Below, one piece after another: positions 1 through 10,636 of a stretch of 64,000 nucleotides of DNA (position 1 is its first letter; every line of letters starts with the position of its first letter). The stretch is from positions 2,480,001 to 2,544,000 of the forward strand of contig NZ_VFMJ01000001.1 of the NCBI RefSeq assembly GCF_006715005.1. The letters are read 5' to 3'. Position numbers and translations under genes: made by a program. Origin of the DNA: Serratia marcescens. Its GTDB lineage: Bacteria; Pseudomonadota; Gammaproteobacteria; Enterobacterales; Enterobacteriaceae. The notes under the pieces were generated by a model. That model saw only the letters and a program-made list of their open reading frames with translations, did not search any database and was not told where the DNA came from.

Positions 1-305
1 GAGAGATCGTGACGATCGCCCACCACCCAGGCGCCGCGCGCCAAGGCCGGTTTAATCACGGTCTCCACCAGCTGCACGCGCGCGGCGTACAGCATCAGCA
101 CTTCGGCCTTGATGGTCGGCAATTCGCCGTCGATGCCGCGTTTGAACAGATCGCGCAGCTTCTCCGCCAGCGGCGTGCCGCCTGGTTCGCGGGTGAAGAC
201 GATGTCGTTGATGCCGTGTTCGCGCAGCACATTGACCACCGTATCACGCGCGGTGGTTTTACCCGCGCCTTCCAGCCCTTCGATAACAACGAATTTACTT
301 TTCAT
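1..305 (-). CDS. tmk: Thymidylate kinase (N-terminal part, runs off the window)
   Basis: Phosphorylates dTMP to dTDP with ATP, an essential cytoplasmic step of dTTP synthesis. The visible part is the first 101 residues. It begins [18 protein letters not shown], which contains the P-loop (GLEGAGKTT), and continues to the [15 protein letters not shown] substrate loop and a GDRHDLS segment (the DRY/DRH region) at the window edge. The ATG (305-303) overlaps the last codons of mltG by 11 bp, so the two genes are translationally coupled, as in E. coli. The C-terminal half lies outside the window. Confidence 0.95.
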   Translation of the reverse strand, partial: MKSKFVVIEGLEGAGKTTARDTVVNVLREHGINDIVFTREPGGTPLAEKLRDLFKRGIDGELPTIKAEVLMLYAARVQLVETVIKPALARGAWVVGDRHDL

Positions 306-1323
306 TCTTTTCCTTTAACGCCTGACGGTACACGCGCACCGCCTGGTTATGGCTCGCCAGATTGGTGGTGAAGGTATGCCCACCCTTGCCGTCGGCGACA
401 AAATAGAGATAAGGCGTTTTGGCCGGATTGGCGGCCGCCTGCAACGAGGCCTCACCCGGCATGGCGATCGGCGTTGGCGGCAGGCCGGCGATCACATAGG
501 TGTTGTACGGCGTCGGCGTATCCAGATCCTTGCGCGTGATGTTGCCATTATAGCTTTCGCCCATGCCGTAGATCACCGTCGGATCGGTCTGCAGACGCAT
601 GCCGATGCGCAAACGGTTGACGAACACCGACGCCACCTTGCTACGCTCTTCCGGCACCGCGGTCTCTTTCTCGACGATCGAGGCCATGGTCAGCAGGTCT
701 TGCGGCGTTTTGTACGGCAGGCTGGTGTCGCGGCCGGTCCAGGCGGCCTGCAGCGCTTTGTTCATGCGCACATGTGCGCGTTTGAGCAGCGCGATATCGC
801 TCATGCCGGCGGTATACTGATAGGTATCCGGATACAGATGCCCTTCCGGTGTTTCTCCCGCAGGAATACCGAGCGCTGCGGCGATCTCCGCTTCGCTCTT
901 GCCCGCCAGAGTGTGTTTCAGGTATTTGGACTGCTGCAGCACTTGCTGCCAGTCACGCAGGCGTGAGCCTTCAATAAAGCGTGCAGTGAACTGCGCCTCT
1001 TTGCCACTGGCCAACAGTTTCAGCATCTGGCGCACCGTCATGCCCGGCGTGAACCGGTAGGTACCGGCTTTAAACTCCGCCAGCTCCGGCTCCATTTTCA
1101 GCAACCATTGGAACCAACGGCCGTTGCGCACCAGTTTATCGCGCACCAATAGCCCTTCCAGTGCCACCCGGCCGGTGCCGGCCGGCAGTTTGAAGATGGT
1201 TTCTTGTTGGATAGCCAGTGGCGTATCGGCAAAGCGTTCGATCTTCTGGTAGCCCCAAAACAGCAGCGCCAATACCAGAACAACAATAACAGACAGGACC
1301 TTCAGCTTTCTTTTCTTCATCAA
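295..1323 (-). CDS. mltG: Endolytic murein transglycosylase MltG
   Basis: Inner-membrane lytic transglycosylase that cleaves nascent peptidoglycan strands and helps set glycan length. 342 residues, the usual size. A short basic N-terminus is followed by one membrane segment at about residues 8-25, then a LysM-like region and the catalytic YceG domain. The glutamate-bearing motif SIVEKE and the following conserved [11 protein letters not shown] are present. It lies 10 bp downstream of pabC and overlaps tmk, so pabC-mltG-tmk reads as one transcript. Confidence 0.95.
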   Translation of the reverse strand: MMKKRKLKVLSVIVVLVLALLFWGYQKIERFADTPLAIQQETIFKLPAGTGRVALEGLLVRDKLVRNGRWFQWLLKMEPELAEFKAGTYRFTPGMTVRQMLKLLASGKEAQFTARFIEGSRLRDWQQVLQQSKYLKHTLAGKSEAEIAAALGIPAGETPEGHLYPDTYQYTAGMSDIALLKRAHVRMNKALQAAWTGRDTSLPYKTPQDLLTMASIVEKETAVPEERSKVASVFVNRLRIGMRLQTDPTVIYGMGESYNGNITRKDLDTPTPYNTYVIAGLPPTPIAMPGEASLQAAANPAKTPYLYFVADGKGGHTFTTNLASHNQAVRVYRQALKEKNEK

Positions 1324-1333
1324 TCAGCCATGG

Positions 1334-2131
1334 TTAACAGTGTGGACGCAAAAAATCATACAGCTGGCGCGAAGCATAACGCCATGATTGCGCAGCGTTT
1401 ACCGGCAGCAGCGGCATCAGCGCATTGCTCACCAGCACTTCGTCGGCATCGGCCAGCGTCTCCAGCGGTTCACTGACGCAGTGCAGACGGTATTCCGAGC
1501 CCGCCAGCAGCGCGATCACCCGCCGCCGCATCAGGCCCGCGACGCCTGCCTGGCTCAGATCCGGGGTAAACACCGCTTTTCCCTTACGCCAGAACAAATT
1601 AGCCGCACAGCATTCCACCAGCATACCGGCAGTGTCAAGCACCAGCGCCTCGTCGGCGGCCGTCTGGTCAAGATGCGCGCGGATCAGCACCTGCTCCAGA
1701 CGATTCAAATGCTTCAACCCCGCCAGCAGCGGATTACGCGCCAGCGACACCGGGCTGAGCGCAAGCGTGATGCCCTGCTCGCGCCACTGCAAATAGTGCG
1801 CAGGGTAGCTGCTGCGGGCAACGATGCGCGTCGGGTTTTCGCATCCCGTCGGGCTGTAGCCCCGCCCGCCGCTGCCGCGCGTCAGTATCGCTTTGACCAC
1901 GCCGAGCGGAATTGATTCGGCCGCCAGCGCCATCTCCTGCTCGAAAGCCCGCCAATCGGTGGCAGGCAGCATCAGCCGCTGTGCTGCTTGCTGCAGCCGC
2001 TCCAGATGCCAGGGCAGCAGCTCGATTTTGCCATCGACAACCCGGGCGGTAGTAAAGCAGCCATCGCCGAACTGCAGGCCACGATCGCTCGGCGCCAGCG
2101 CATCGTGGCGTTGTCCGTTAATCCAGTACAT
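1334..2131 (-). CDS. pabC: Aminodeoxychorismate lyase
   Basis: PLP enzyme that converts 4-amino-4-deoxychorismate to p-aminobenzoate and pyruvate for folate synthesis. 265 residues, fold-type IV (branched-chain aminotransferase-like). Visible marks are the N-terminal MYWINGQ, the GDGCFTT segment, the LKHLNRLEQVL motif that holds the PLP lysine, and CCAANLFW near the cofactor phosphate site. It sits between fabF and mltG as in E. coli, downstream of a strong hairpin, so it may also have its own promoter in the 2132-2224 gap. Confidence 0.94.
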   Translation of the reverse strand: MYWINGQRHDALAPSDRGLQFGDGCFTTARVVDGKIELLPWHLERLQQAAQRLMLPATDWRAFEQEMALAAESIPLGVVKAILTRGSGGRGYSPTGCENPTRIVARSSYPAHYLQWREQGITLALSPVSLARNPLLAGLKHLNRLEQVLIRAHLDQTAADEALVLDTAGMLVECCAANLFWRKGKAVFTPDLSQAGVAGLMRRRVIALLAGSEYRLHCVSEPLETLADADEVLVSNALMPLLPVNAAQSWRYASRQLYDFLRPHC

Positions 2132-2224
2132 GCTTCCTCCTGTTGCCGGGTGATTTCATTACGCTCGCAGAATAACAGGCGACGAGGCAATACGCAGCCC
2201 TGTTGGGCCCCAAACGATAGGCGT

Positions 2225-2252
2225 AAAAAAGCCCGGTTAAAAACCGGGCTTT
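2225..2252 (-). terminator. Rho-independent terminator after fabF
   Basis: On the minus strand a perfect 9-bp stem AGCCCGGTT/AACCGGGCT (2242-2250 with 2230-2238, loop 2239-2241) is followed by a run of six T. It lies just past the fabF stop and ends the fab transcript before pabC. Confidence 0.85.
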
Positions 2253-2274
2253 CATCAGCGAACAACCGCGCGAG

Positions 2275-3516
2275 TTACACTCGGCGGAAGATCAGCGAGC
2301 CGTTGGTGCCGCCGAAGCCGAAGGAGTTACACAAGGTGTACTCCATATCGCTGACCTGGCGTGCTTCGTGAGGCACGAAGTCCAGATCGCAACCTTCATC
2401 CGGATTATCCAGGTTGATGGTTGGCGGTACCGCCTGATCGCGCAGCGCCAGCACGGTGAAGATAGACTCGATCGCGCCCGCCGCACCCAACAGGTGGCCG
2501 GTCATCGATTTGGTCGAGCTCACCAGCACGCGCTGGGCATCAGCGCCGAAGACGGATTTCACCGCCTGCGCTTCCGCCTGGTCGCCCGCCGGCGTAGACG
2601 TGCCGTGTGCGTTGATGTAACCGATTTGTGACGAGGTCACACCGGCATCAAGCAAGGCATTTTCCATCGCCAGCGCAGCGCCTGCGCCGTTTTCCGGTGG
2701 TGACGTCATGTGATAAGCGTCGCTGCTCATCCCAAAGCCAACCACTTCGGCATAGATTTTCGCGCCGCGTTTTTTCGCGTGTTCGTACTCTTCCAGCACC
2801 ATCATGCCGGCGCCATCGCCCAGCACGAAGCCGTCGCGGTCTTTATCCCACGGACGGCTCGCCGCCTGCGGGTTCTCATTACGGGTGGACAGGGCACGCG
2901 CTGCGCCAAAGCCACCGACGCCCAATGGGGTGCTGGCTTTCTCTGCCCCACCGGCCAGCATCACGTCAGCATCATTGTAAGCAATGATACGCGCCGCATG
3001 GCCGATGTTGTGCACACCTGAAGTACAGGCGGTGGCGATGGAAATGCTTGGGCCACGCATGCCGTACATGATTGTCAGGTGGCCTGCAATCATATTCACG
3101 ATGGTGGAGGGCACGAAGAACGGACTGATTTTCCGTGGGCCACCGTTAACCAGTGAACTGTGGTTTTCTTCGATCAAACCCAGGCCGCCGATGCCGGAAC
3201 CGATCGCGGCTCCAATACGGCTGGCGTTAGCCTCGGTGATGTCCAGACCTGCATCCTGCATGGCTTGCATGCCGGCAGCGATACCGTACTGGATAAAGGC
3301 ATCCATCTTGCGCGCATCTTTGCGAGAGATGAAATCCTCAGAATTAAAATTCTTTACCAGGCCAGCAAACTTGGTCGCATAGGCAGTGGTATCGAAATGG
3401 TCGATCAGGCTGATGCCACTCTGACCGGCAAGAAGAGCGTTCCACGTGGACTCTACCGTATTGCCGACAGGAGACAACATGCCCAGTCCGGTCACAACTA
3501 CTCGACGCTTAGACAC
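2275..3516 (-). CDS. fabF: Beta-ketoacyl-ACP synthase II
   Basis: Condenses malonyl-ACP with acyl-ACP in fatty-acid elongation and is needed for temperature control of cis-vaccenate. 413 residues, matching E. coli FabF. The thiolase-fold active site is complete: nucleophile Cys164 in ATACTSG, a first His in [12 protein letters not shown], a second His in [12 protein letters not shown], and the C-terminal [10 protein letters not shown] glycine loop. It is the last fab gene, separated from acpP by a partial terminator. Confidence 0.97.
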   Translation of the reverse strand: MSKRRVVVTGLGMLSPVGNTVESTWNALLAGQSGISLIDHFDTTAYATKFAGLVKNFNSEDFISRKDARKMDAFIQYGIAAGMQAMQDAGLDITEANASRIGAAIGSGIGGLGLIEENHSSLVNGGPRKISPFFVPSTIVNMIAGHLTIMYGMRGPSISIATACTSGVHNIGHAARIIAYNDADVMLAGGAEKASTPLGVGGFGAARALSTRNENPQAASRPWDKDRDGFVLGDGAGMMVLEEYEHAKKRGAKIYAEVVGFGMSSDAYHMTSPPENGAGAALAMENALLDAGVTSSQIGYINAHGTSTPAGDQAEAQAVKSVFGADAQRVLVSSTKSMTGHLLGAAGAIESIFTVLALRDQAVPPTINLDNPDEGCDLDFVPHEARQVSDMEYTLCNSFGFGGTNGSLIFRRV

Positions 3517-3554
3517 GTTTGTCCTCCAGGGAGGGAAAAATATGACACTAGGGA

Positions 3555-3587
3555 TAGAAAAAACTTAGGCGGTCGAACGACCGCCTA
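3555..3587 (-). terminator. Hairpin between acpP and fabF (partial terminator)
   Basis: A perfect 10-bp stem TAGGCGGTCG/CGACCGCCTA (3566-3575 with 3578-3587, 2-nt loop) is followed on the minus strand by AG and a run of six T. It sits in the 82-bp acpP-fabF gap. As in E. coli, such a signal would let acpP messages outnumber those reading into fabF; that role is inferred. Confidence 0.7.
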
Positions 3588-3598
3588 GATATGTTCTC

Positions 3599-3835
3599 TT
3601 ACTGCTGGCTAGCGTTGATGAAATCAATAGCTGCCTGAACAGTAGTGATCTTCTCAGCTTCTTCGTCTGGAATCTCGGTGTCGAATTCTTCTTCCAGTGC
3701 CATTACCAGCTCAACGGTGTCAAGAGAATCAGCGCCCAGATCTTCAACGAAAGAAGCGTTGTTCAAAACTTCTTCCTGTTTAACACCCAGTTGCTCAACA
3801 ATGATTTTCTTAACGCGTTCTTCGATAGTGCTCAT
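3599..3835 (-). CDS. acpP: Acyl carrier protein
   Basis: Carries growing acyl chains on 4'-phosphopantetheine during fatty-acid and lipid A synthesis. 78 residues, highly acidic and almost identical to E. coli AcpP. The modified serine is Ser37 in [10 protein letters not shown]. The ATG at 3835 gives [10 protein letters not shown]; an in-frame extension upstream lacks family similarity and is rejected. Codon use is typical of a very highly expressed gene. It lies between fabG (153 bp upstream) and fabF. Confidence 0.98.
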   Translation of the reverse strand: MSTIEERVKKIIVEQLGVKQEEVLNNASFVEDLGADSLDTVELVMALEEEFDTEIPDEEAEKITTVQAAIDFINASQQ

Positions 3836-3989
3836 ACTCTTAAATTTCCTATCAAAACTCGCTTTCGCGATGGTTTTCGTAGTGTATAAAATGCTGAAAA
3901 AGATGCAACTAAATCCCGGCTGGTCAAACCACGATTTTACGCTATTTTGCGGTTTTTGCCTCAAATAACGCAAATGGTTTTCACATTTT

Positions 3990-4724
3990 TTAAATCATGT
4001 ACATGCCGCCATTGACATGTAACGTTTCACCGGTGATGTAGCCGGCCTCATCAGAGGCCAAAAATGCAACAGCGCTGGCGATTTCTTTAGCATCGCCCAG
4101 CCGGTTGGCTGGAACTGATGACAAAATGCCTGCGCGTTGATCATCTGTCAACGCCCGTGTCATGTCCGTCTCAATAAAGCCAGGTGCCACGACGTTGACC
4201 GTAATGCCACGTGAAGCAACTTCACGTGCCAAAGATTTGCTAAAACCAATCAGGCCGGCTTTAGCCGCCGCGTAGTTCGCCTGCCCTGCGTTCCCCATGG
4301 TGCCGACAACGGAACCGATGGTGATGATACGGCCAAACCGCTTTTTCATCATAGCGCGCATTACCGCTTTTGACAGGCGGAATACGGAAGTCAGGTTGGT
4401 GTCGAGGATATCCTCCCACTCGTCATCCTTCATACGCATCAGCAGGTTATCACGCGTGATGCCGGCATTATTCACTAAAATGTCGATTTCGCCAAATTCG
4501 GCGCGAATCGATGCCAGCACGCTGTCGATAGATTGCGCATCAACAACGTTCAACATAAACCCTTTGCCGTTTGCGCCCAGGTAGCTGCTGATCGCTTCAG
4601 CGCCGCTCTCGCTGGTCGCGGTACCGATCACTTTGGCGCCGCGTGCCACAAACGTTTCTGCAATAGCTCGGCCAATACCGCGGCTTGCGCCGGTGACCAG
4701 AACGATTTTACCTTCGAAGCTCAT
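3990..4724 (-). CDS. fabG: 3-oxoacyl-ACP reductase
   Basis: NADPH-dependent reduction of beta-ketoacyl-ACP, the first reductive step of the elongation cycle. 244 residues from the second ATG (4724, MSFEGK), which matches E. coli FabG; an ATG one codon earlier is also possible. The short-chain dehydrogenase marks are TGASRGIG at residues 11-18, NNAG at 86-89 and the catalytic Ser138, Tyr151, Lys155. It lies 11 bp after fabD. Confidence 0.97.
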   Translation of the reverse strand: MSFEGKIVLVTGASRGIGRAIAETFVARGAKVIGTATSESGAEAISSYLGANGKGFMLNVVDAQSIDSVLASIRAEFGEIDILVNNAGITRDNLLMRMKDDEWEDILDTNLTSVFRLSKAVMRAMMKKRFGRIITIGSVVGTMGNAGQANYAAAKAGLIGFSKSLAREVASRGITVNVVAPGFIETDMTRALTDDQRAGILSSVPANRLGDAKEIASAVAFLASDEAGYITGETLHVNGGMYMI

Positions 4725-4735
4725 CATTTTCCTCT

Positions 4736-5665
4736 TTATTGTTCAAGCGCCGCCGACAGGCTGGCGGTGTCGTTCACCGCCGCAGCCGTCAGGGTGTCAA
4801 CAATACGTTTAGTCAGACCGGTCAGCACTTTGCCCGGCCCCACTTCCAGCAGCGACGTCACGCCCTGTGCTGCGATAAACTCTACGCTTTCGGTCCAACG
4901 CACCGGGCTGTACAGCTGACGTACCAGCGCGCTGCGGATCGCTTCCGGATCGTTTTCGGTGCGCACGTCGACGTTGTTCACCACCGGTACCTGAGGCGCG
5001 TTGAAGGTGATGTCCTGCAGCGCCACGGCCAGCTTGTCGGCGGCCGGCTTCATCAGCGCGCAGTGCGAAGGCACGCTCACCGGCAGCGGCAAGGCACGTT
5101 TGGCGCCGGCGGCTTTACAGGCGGCGCCTGCGCGCTCAACCGCTTCTTTGTTGCCGGCGATGACCACCTGGCCCGGCGAGTTGAAGTTGACCGGAGAAAC
5201 CACCTGCCCTTGCGCAGACTCTTCACACGCCTTGGCGATCGCGTCGTTGTCCAGACCGATGATGGCGTACATCGCGCCGGTACCTTCCGGCACCGCTTCC
5301 TGCATCAGCTTGCCGCGCAGCTCGACCAGACGGATTGCCGCCTTGAAGTCCAGCACGCCGGCGCAGACCAGCGCCGAGTATTCGCCCAGGCTGTGACCCG
5401 CCATCAGCGCAGGCGCTTTACCGCCCTGCTGCTGCCAAACGCGGAAAATCGCCACCGAGGCAGCCAGCAGAGCCGGTTGGGTCTGCCAGGTTTTGTTCAG
5501 TTCTTCCGCCGGGCCTTGCTGCACCAGCTGCCACAGGTCGTAACCCAGGGCGGAAGAAGCCTCGCCGAAGGTTTCTTCGACGATCGGGAACTGTGCGGCC
5601 AACTCGGCCAGCATGCCAACGGTCTGCGACCCCTGGCCCGGGAAAACAAAAGCAAATTGCGTCAT
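4736..5665 (-). CDS. fabD: Malonyl-CoA:ACP transacylase
   Basis: Transfers malonyl from CoA to ACP to supply extender units. 309 residues, normal length. It starts MTQFAFVFPGQGSQ, with the oxyanion glutamine region, carries the nucleophile Ser92 in GHSLGE and the partner His in VPSHCALMKP near residue 201. It is sandwiched between fabH (18 bp upstream) and fabG in one operon. Confidence 0.97.
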   Translation of the reverse strand: MTQFAFVFPGQGSQTVGMLAELAAQFPIVEETFGEASSALGYDLWQLVQQGPAEELNKTWQTQPALLAASVAIFRVWQQQGGKAPALMAGHSLGEYSALVCAGVLDFKAAIRLVELRGKLMQEAVPEGTGAMYAIIGLDNDAIAKACEESAQGQVVSPVNFNSPGQVVIAGNKEAVERAGAACKAAGAKRALPLPVSVPSHCALMKPAADKLAVALQDITFNAPQVPVVNNVDVRTENDPEAIRSALVRQLYSPVRWTESVEFIAAQGVTSLLEVGPGKVLTGLTKRIVDTLTAAAVNDTASLSAALEQ

Positions 5666-5683
5666 TTTTTCTTCCTGTCCAAA

Positions 5684-6637
5684 TCAGAAACGAACCAGCG
5701 CCGAGCCCCAGGTAAAGCCGCCGCCAAAGGCTTCCAGCAGCACCAGTTGGCCACGCTGAATTCGCCCGTCACGCACTGCTTCGTCCAGTGCGGAAGGCAC
5801 CGAGGCGGCAGACGTGTTGCCGTGACGATCGAGCGTCACCACCACTTTGTCCATCCCCATGCCCAGTTTTTTCGCCGTTGCGCTGATGATGCGCAGGTTG
5901 GCCTGGTGCGGCACCAGCCAATCCAGCTCGCTGCGGTCCAGGTTGTTGGCCTGCAGCGTCTCGTCGACGATGCGCGCCAGTTCGGTGACCGCAACCTTGA
6001 AGACTTCGTTGCCCGCCATGGTGACATAGGCCGGCTTGTCCTGATTCTGACGATCCTTGTACGGCAACGTCAGCAGGTTGCCGTAGCTGCCGTCGGCGTG
6101 CAGATGGGTAGACAGAATGCCCGGCGCTTCAGAAGCCCCCAGCACCACCGCCCCTGCGCCATCGCCAAACAGAATGATGGTGCCGCGATCTTCAGGATCC
6201 AGCGTGCGCGACAAGACGTCCGCGCCGATAACCAGCGCATGTTTGACCGCGCCGTTTTTCACGTACTGATCGGCCACGCTGAGCGCGTAAGTGAAGCCGG
6301 CACAGGCCGCAGCCAGATCGAACGCCGCGCAGTCTTTGATGCCCAGCATTTGCTGCACCAGGCACGCTGCGCTCGGGAACGCGTGAGTGGTCGTGGTGGT
6401 CGCCACGACGATCAGCCCAATGTCTTCTTTAGCCACACCTGCCATTTCCAGCGCTTTCTCGGCGGCCTGGAAGCTCATCGTCGCAACGGTTTCATCCGCA
6501 GCGGCGATGCGACGTTCGCGGATACCGGTACGCGTGACGATCCACTCGTCAGAGGTATCCACCATTTTTTCCAAATCAGCATTGGTGCGCACTTGTACGG
6601 GCAAATAACTCCCCGTACCGAGAATCTTTGTATACAT
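5684..6637 (-). CDS. fabH: Beta-ketoacyl-ACP synthase III
   Basis: Starts fatty-acid synthesis by condensing acetyl-CoA with malonyl-ACP. 317 residues. The triad is visible: Cys112 in AAACAGF, His in VPHQANLRI and Asn in [10 protein letters not shown]. Its start lies 6 bp downstream of the plsX stop, so the two are read together. FabH and PlsX both act at the branch between initiation and acyl-phosphate supply. Confidence 0.97.
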   Translation of the reverse strand: MYTKILGTGSYLPVQVRTNADLEKMVDTSDEWIVTRTGIRERRIAAADETVATMSFQAAEKALEMAGVAKEDIGLIVVATTTTTHAFPSAACLVQQMLGIKDCAAFDLAAACAGFTYALSVADQYVKNGAVKHALVIGADVLSRTLDPEDRGTIILFGDGAGAVVLGASEAPGILSTHLHADGSYGNLLTLPYKDRQNQDKPAYVTMAGNEVFKVAVTELARIVDETLQANNLDRSELDWLVPHQANLRIISATAKKLGMGMDKVVVTLDRHGNTSAASVPSALDEAVRDGRIQRGQLVLLEAFGGGFTWGSALVRF

Positions 6638-6643
6638 GTACGA

Positions 6644-7678
6644 TCAGTCACTCTTAGGTAATACAGCCTCAAGGCGCGCAGCAATCCTTTCCGGGACTTG
6701 CCGCTGCACCGCCTGCACAGCCTGTTCGATTGCGACTGCAAACGCGTGAGGGTTCGCAGCGCCGTGGCTCTTGACTACGGTGCTGCGCAATCCTAACAGA
6801 CATGCGCCATTATACTGGTCGGGGTTCAGGTGGCCGAACCGCTTAACCACCCGTTTTTGCAACCAACGGCCCAACAATTTCAGCCACCACGCTTGCTTGT
6901 TTCCGTCGCCGGACGATTTCAGCAGCGATAAGAATACCCTGACCACCCCTTCCATGGTTTTCAGGGTGACGTTGCCCACGAAGCCATCGCAGACCAAAAC
7001 GTCGGTCTTGCCGGTGAGCAGTTCGTTTCCTTCCAGGTAACCAATATAGTTGATTGCCGGAGTATTTTTTAGCACAGCGGCCGCTTCGCGGATATTATCC
7101 AGGCCTTTGGTCTCTTCTTCGCCAATATTCAGCAGCGCCACCCGCGGTTGGGTAATGCCGATCACCTCTTCCGCCATCACTGCGCCCATCACGGCAAACT
7201 GCACCAGCATGGTGCTGTCGCACTCGACGTTGGCGCCCAGATCCAGCACCACGGTTTTACTGCGTTGCTGATTCGGGATCGCCGTCATCAGCGCCGGGCG
7301 CTCGATGCCGTCAAGCGGCTTGACCAACAGCTTCGCCAATCCCATCAGTGCACCGGTATTACCGGCGCTGACGCAGCCCTGCGCATTGCCGCTGCTGAGC
7401 TGTTCGAGCGCAATGCGCATCGACGTGCCGCGGCTGGCGCGTATCGCTTGTGAAGGTTTGGCGTCGCCGGCAATCACAGACTCGGCGGGCACGACTTGCA
7501 GACGCTCCAGAAGAACCGGATCGGCGTGGGCAAGCAAAGGGGAGATGACGTCGGGATTGCCGACCAGCAGGAGATGAAGCTGTAAATTAGAGGCCAGTGC
7601 CTGCAACGAAGCAGGCACTGTGACGCAGGGACCGAAGTCCCCGCCCATTGCATCTAACGCCAGGGTTAGACGAGTCAA
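6644..7678 (-). CDS. plsX: Phosphate acyltransferase PlsX
   Basis: Converts acyl-ACP to acyl-phosphate for phospholipid synthesis. 344 residues. The start is a TTG at 7678 ([17 protein letters not shown]), as in E. coli. The N-terminal DAMGGD and the [10 protein letters not shown] segment are family hallmarks. It follows rpmF by 11 bp, which places phospholipid synthesis behind a ribosomal protein gene in one growth-linked transcript. Confidence 0.96.
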   Translation of the reverse strand: MTRLTLALDAMGGDFGPCVTVPASLQALASNLQLHLLLVGNPDVISPLLAHADPVLLERLQVVPAESVIAGDAKPSQAIRASRGTSMRIALEQLSSGNAQGCVSAGNTGALMGLAKLLVKPLDGIERPALMTAIPNQQRSKTVVLDLGANVECDSTMLVQFAVMGAVMAEEVIGITQPRVALLNIGEEETKGLDNIREAAAVLKNTPAINYIGYLEGNELLTGKTDVLVCDGFVGNVTLKTMEGVVRVFLSLLKSSGDGNKQAWWLKLLGRWLQKRVVKRFGHLNPDQYNGACLLGLRSTVVKSHGAANPHAFAVAIEQAVQAVQRQVPERIAARLEAVLPKSD

Positions 7679-7689
7679 GGTATCGCTAC

Positions 7690-7857
7690 TTAGCCGATAA
7701 CCTTGCGACCGCGGTAGAAACCGTCGGCAGTGATGTGGTGACGACGGTGAGTTTCACCGGATACTTTGTCTACAGACAGAGTAGTCGTGGTCAGAGCATC
7801 GTGAGAACGACGCATGCCACGCTTGGAACGGGTTGGTTTATTCTGTTGTACGGCCAT
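7690..7857 (-). CDS. rpmF: 50S ribosomal protein L32
   Basis: Small basic protein of the large ribosomal subunit. 55 residues, beginning [20 protein letters not shown] and ending [10 protein letters not shown], two residues shorter than E. coli L32 at the C-terminus. It lies 16 bp downstream of yceD. The yceD-rpmF-plsX order is the standard enterobacterial one. Confidence 0.96.
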   Translation of the reverse strand: MAVQQNKPTRSKRGMRRSHDALTTTTLSVDKVSGETHRRHHITADGFYRGRKVIG

Positions 7858-7873
7858 GGACCTTACTCCTCAA

Positions 7874-8395
7874 TTACTTACGCTTTAAACTGGCTAATAC
7901 GGCAAACGGATTCGGTTTCTCCGCCTCAGGAGGCAGTTGGCCAAATACCATGTCCGCTTCGGACACTTCACAGTGTTCAGATTCATGTACCGGAACGACA
8001 GGCAGTGAAAGAATAATTTCATCTTCAATCATTGCCAACAGATCGACTTCGCCAAACTCGTCAACTTCGATCGGTTCGTACGCTTCCGGTAATGCCTCAG
8101 CCTGCTCATCATTGACGACCGGGCTAAAACAATATGTTGTGTGAACCTGATGTTCGAACGGGACTCCACAGCGTTGGCACATCAACGTTACCGTGACGTC
8201 CGCATGCCCTGTTATCACCGCGAGGCGCTGATTGTCGATATTAAACGACAACGACACCTCGACATCACTGTCCACACTGACCACGGAGTCGGCAACACGA
8301 GTAACCTGCTCAGGCGCATAGACACCAGCATAGTCCAGGCGTTTCTGAGCGGTACGTACCGCATCAATGGTCAAGGGTAATTTTACCTTTTGCAT
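7874..8395 (-). CDS. yceD: YceD family 23S rRNA accumulation protein
   Basis: Conserved cytoplasmic protein of the DUF177 family, linked in E. coli to 23S rRNA accumulation. 173 residues, acidic, with a [10 protein letters not shown] pair of cysteines near residues 93-96 that could bind metal. It starts [14 protein letters not shown] and heads the yceD-rpmF-plsX-fab transcript. The promoter should lie in 8396-8536, shared with divergent yceF. Confidence 0.93.
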   Translation of the reverse strand: MQKVKLPLTIDAVRTAQKRLDYAGVYAPEQVTRVADSVVSVDSDVEVSLSFNIDNQRLAVITGHADVTVTLMCQRCGVPFEHQVHTTYCFSPVVNDEQAEALPEAYEPIEVDEFGEVDLLAMIEDEIILSLPVVPVHESEHCEVSEADMVFGQLPPEAEKPNPFAVLASLKRK

Positions 8396-8536
8396 AGGGC
8401 GCGCATATTAACTTTGTAACGACATAGAGTCAAAGAAAAAGGCCGTAAAACGGCTCCTTTCACCAATATTCGCTTCCACAGCGGCCGACAGTTTAAAATG
8501 CCGTACCCATTTACGCTACGGTTTGCGAAAAAAATT

Positions 8537-9118
8537 ATGCAGAGATTGCTTTTAGCCTCCACCTCCCCCTATCGAAAAATGCTGCTGGAGAAGCTGCAGC
8601 TGCCCTTCGACTGCGCCGCGCCGCAGGTGGATGAAACCCCACTGCCGGATGAAAGCGCCGAAGCGCTGGTGCTGCGCCTGGCGGCAGCGAAGGCTCAGGC
8701 GCTGGCCCTCGCCTATCCCGAGCATCTGATCATCGGTTCCGATCAGGTCTGCGTGATCGATGGCAGCATCACCGGCAAGCCCCATACCGAGGTGAACGCC
8801 CGGGCGCAGCTGCGCCAGGCCAGCGGCCAGGCCGTGACCTTCTATACCGGCCTGGCGCTGTACAACAGCCGCAGCAAGCAGCTGCAGGCCCTGTGCGAGC
8901 CGTTCCACGTGCATTTTCGCGCGCTGAGCGAAGCAGAGATCGCCGCCTATGTCCGTCTGGAGCAACCGCTGAACTGCGCAGGCAGTTTCAAGAGCGAGGG
9001 ATTGGGGATCGCGCTGTTCGACAGGCTGGAAGGCCGGGACCCGAACGCCCTGATCGGCCTGCCGTTGATCGCGCTGTTGGCGATGTTGCGGGCTGAAGGC
9101 ATCAACCCGCTGGTCTGA
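8537..9118 (+). CDS. yceF: 7-methyl-GTP pyrophosphatase (Maf-like)
   Basis: Maf-family house-cleaning nucleotide pyrophosphatase that hydrolyses m7GTP to m7GMP. 193 residues from the ATG at 8537 ([14 protein letters not shown]); an earlier in-frame ATG at 8498 would add 13 residues not seen in the family. Marks are the N-terminal LASTSPYRK nucleotide loop, VDET, the catalytic Asp69 in IIGSDQV, and ITGKP. It diverges from yceD and converges on rluC with 6 bp between stops. Confidence 0.95.
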   Translation: MQRLLLASTSPYRKMLLEKLQLPFDCAAPQVDETPLPDESAEALVLRLAAAKAQALALAYPEHLIIGSDQVCVIDGSITGKPHTEVNARAQLRQASGQAVTFYTGLALYNSRSKQLQALCEPFHVHFRALSEAEIAAYVRLEQPLNCAGSFKSEGLGIALFDRLEGRDPNALIGLPLIALLAMLRAEGINPLV

Positions 9119-9124
9119 CACGGA

Positions 9125-10084
9125 TTATTTGGTCGCCTGCCGGCGCAGCACCTGCAGGCAGTGACGCAGTTCTTCATCCATCGGCGCTTCGATACGCATC
9201 GTTTCGCCGGTGGCCGGATGCTCGAAGCGCAGCGCCGCGGCGTGCAGGAACAGCCGCTTCAGGCCGGTACCCGCCAGCTGACGATCGAACTCGCGGTCGC
9301 CATAGCGATCGTCAAAAGCGATCGGGTGCCCGGCATGCAGAGTGTGCACGCGGATCTGGTGAGTACGCCCGGTGATCGGGCTGGCCTTCACCAAGGTAGC
9401 GAATTCGTAACGCTCTTCCACCTTGAAGCGGGTTTCCGAGGGCTTGCCTTCGCTATTGACACGTACGATACGTTCGCCGCTTTGCAGAATGTTTTTCAAC
9501 AGCGGTGCCTGGACGGCCTTGCAGTGAGACTGCCACTGGCCGCGCACCAGCGCCAGATAATCCTTCTGCATGCCTTTCAGCCGCAGTTGCTCATGCAGCG
9601 AACGCAGCGCGGAACGCTTTTTGGCGACCAGCAGCACGCCGGAGGTGTCGCGATCCAGACGATGCACCAGTTCCAGGAAGCGGGCTTCCGGGCGCAGCGC
9701 GCGCAGCCCTTCAATCACGCCGAAGCTCAGACCGCTGCCGCCGTGCACCGCGGTGCCGGAGGGTTTGTTGAGGATCAGCAGGTGGTCGTCTTCATACAGA
9801 ATGCAGTCGGCCAGCGCGGCCACTTTATCCAGCTTCGCCGACACCGGCGCCTCTTCGCGCTCGGCTACGCGCACCGGCGGTACGCGCACCACGTCGCCGG
9901 CCGCCAATTTGTACTCGACCTTGATGCGCCCTTTATTTACCCGCACCTCGCCTTTACGCACGATGCGATAAATCATGCTCTTCGGCACGCCTTTCAGGCG
10001 AGCGAGCAGAAAGTTGTCGATTCTCTGACCGGCTTCGTCGTCGGAAATCGTGATGAATTGTACTGCTGGATTGTTCGTTTTCAT
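9125..10084 (-). CDS. rluC: 23S rRNA pseudouridine synthase (955/2504/2580)
   Basis: Makes pseudouridine at three sites of 23S rRNA. 319 residues from the ATG at 10084 ([13 protein letters not shown]). The N-terminal S4 RNA-binding domain covers about residues 20-80; the RluA-type catalytic domain follows, with catalytic Asp144 in [12 protein letters not shown]. The in-frame extension upstream to 10177 is not conserved. The gene diverges from rne, as in E. coli. Confidence 0.95.
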   Translation of the reverse strand: MKTNNPAVQFITISDDEAGQRIDNFLLARLKGVPKSMIYRIVRKGEVRVNKGRIKVEYKLAAGDVVRVPPVRVAEREEAPVSAKLDKVAALADCILYEDDHLLILNKPSGTAVHGGSGLSFGVIEGLRALRPEARFLELVHRLDRDTSGVLLVAKKRSALRSLHEQLRLKGMQKDYLALVRGQWQSHCKAVQAPLLKNILQSGERIVRVNSEGKPSETRFKVEERYEFATLVKASPITGRTHQIRVHTLHAGHPIAFDDRYGDREFDRQLAGTGLKRLFLHAAALRFEHPATGETMRIEAPMDEELRHCLQVLRRQATK

Positions 10085-10636
10085 GGTGCGGGATTCTAAA
10101 TAGAGCGCGTGAATAGCGCCACATCTTTTTCTGTGCTTAACTGTCTCTCTGACGGCGGACGAAACCCCAGCGGACAATAAGGCAGCAAGCCGATTTGAAC
10201 GTTTGCGATTTCTTCCGCAGTTAAGGAAAAGTCACCTTGCTATAACGGCATCAGCAGTGGAATAATGCAGTTACTTTCCGCGTTGATTCTCGTTAAACAG
10301 GGAAAACGGTGGAATTATAAAATTTGTCTGATCGCGCAAAAACGCAGCAATGGCGTAAGACGTAATGCGAAATCAAACAATTAGCGGGCTGCGGGTTGCA
10401 GCTTGGCCGGCAAATGGAATCAGATCTGTCGACGTAAATCAGAGGCTATTCCCCTAGTAAAAGTGCTGTCTTTCACAAAGAAAAGCAGGCTTACCGAGAT
10501 AATGCGCCCCTATGCAGGCGACAACCGTGAGGTTGACGGCTTTGCGAGAAGACACGGGGCTTTCGGTTTAACTCCGGCCATGAGGTTATTTTGCCCGCAG
10601 CTTTGTCGATAATGTAAAAATAACGAGTAAGTTAAG
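10085..10636. promoter_or_regulatory. rluC-rne divergent region with the long rne leader
   Basis: 552 bp with no credible gene. In E. coli the rne transcript has a leader of about 360 nt whose hairpins let RNase E control its own message. The same layout is seen here: a TATAAA at 10316-10321 could be the -10 of an rne promoter, leaving about 310 nt of leader. Several short hairpins are visible, for example the AACC/GGTT stem in the segment around 10520-10545. A short open frame at 10403-10612 has no ribosome site and is not called. Self-control is inferred from E. coli. Confidence 0.55.

Noticed and set aside
4739-6661. 640-residue open frame antisense to fabD and fabH
   Set aside because: Shadow of two highly conserved genes; composition is that of an antisense GC-rich frame.
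10403-10612. Small open frame in the rne leader
   Set aside because: No ribosome site; the region is expected to be a structured leader.
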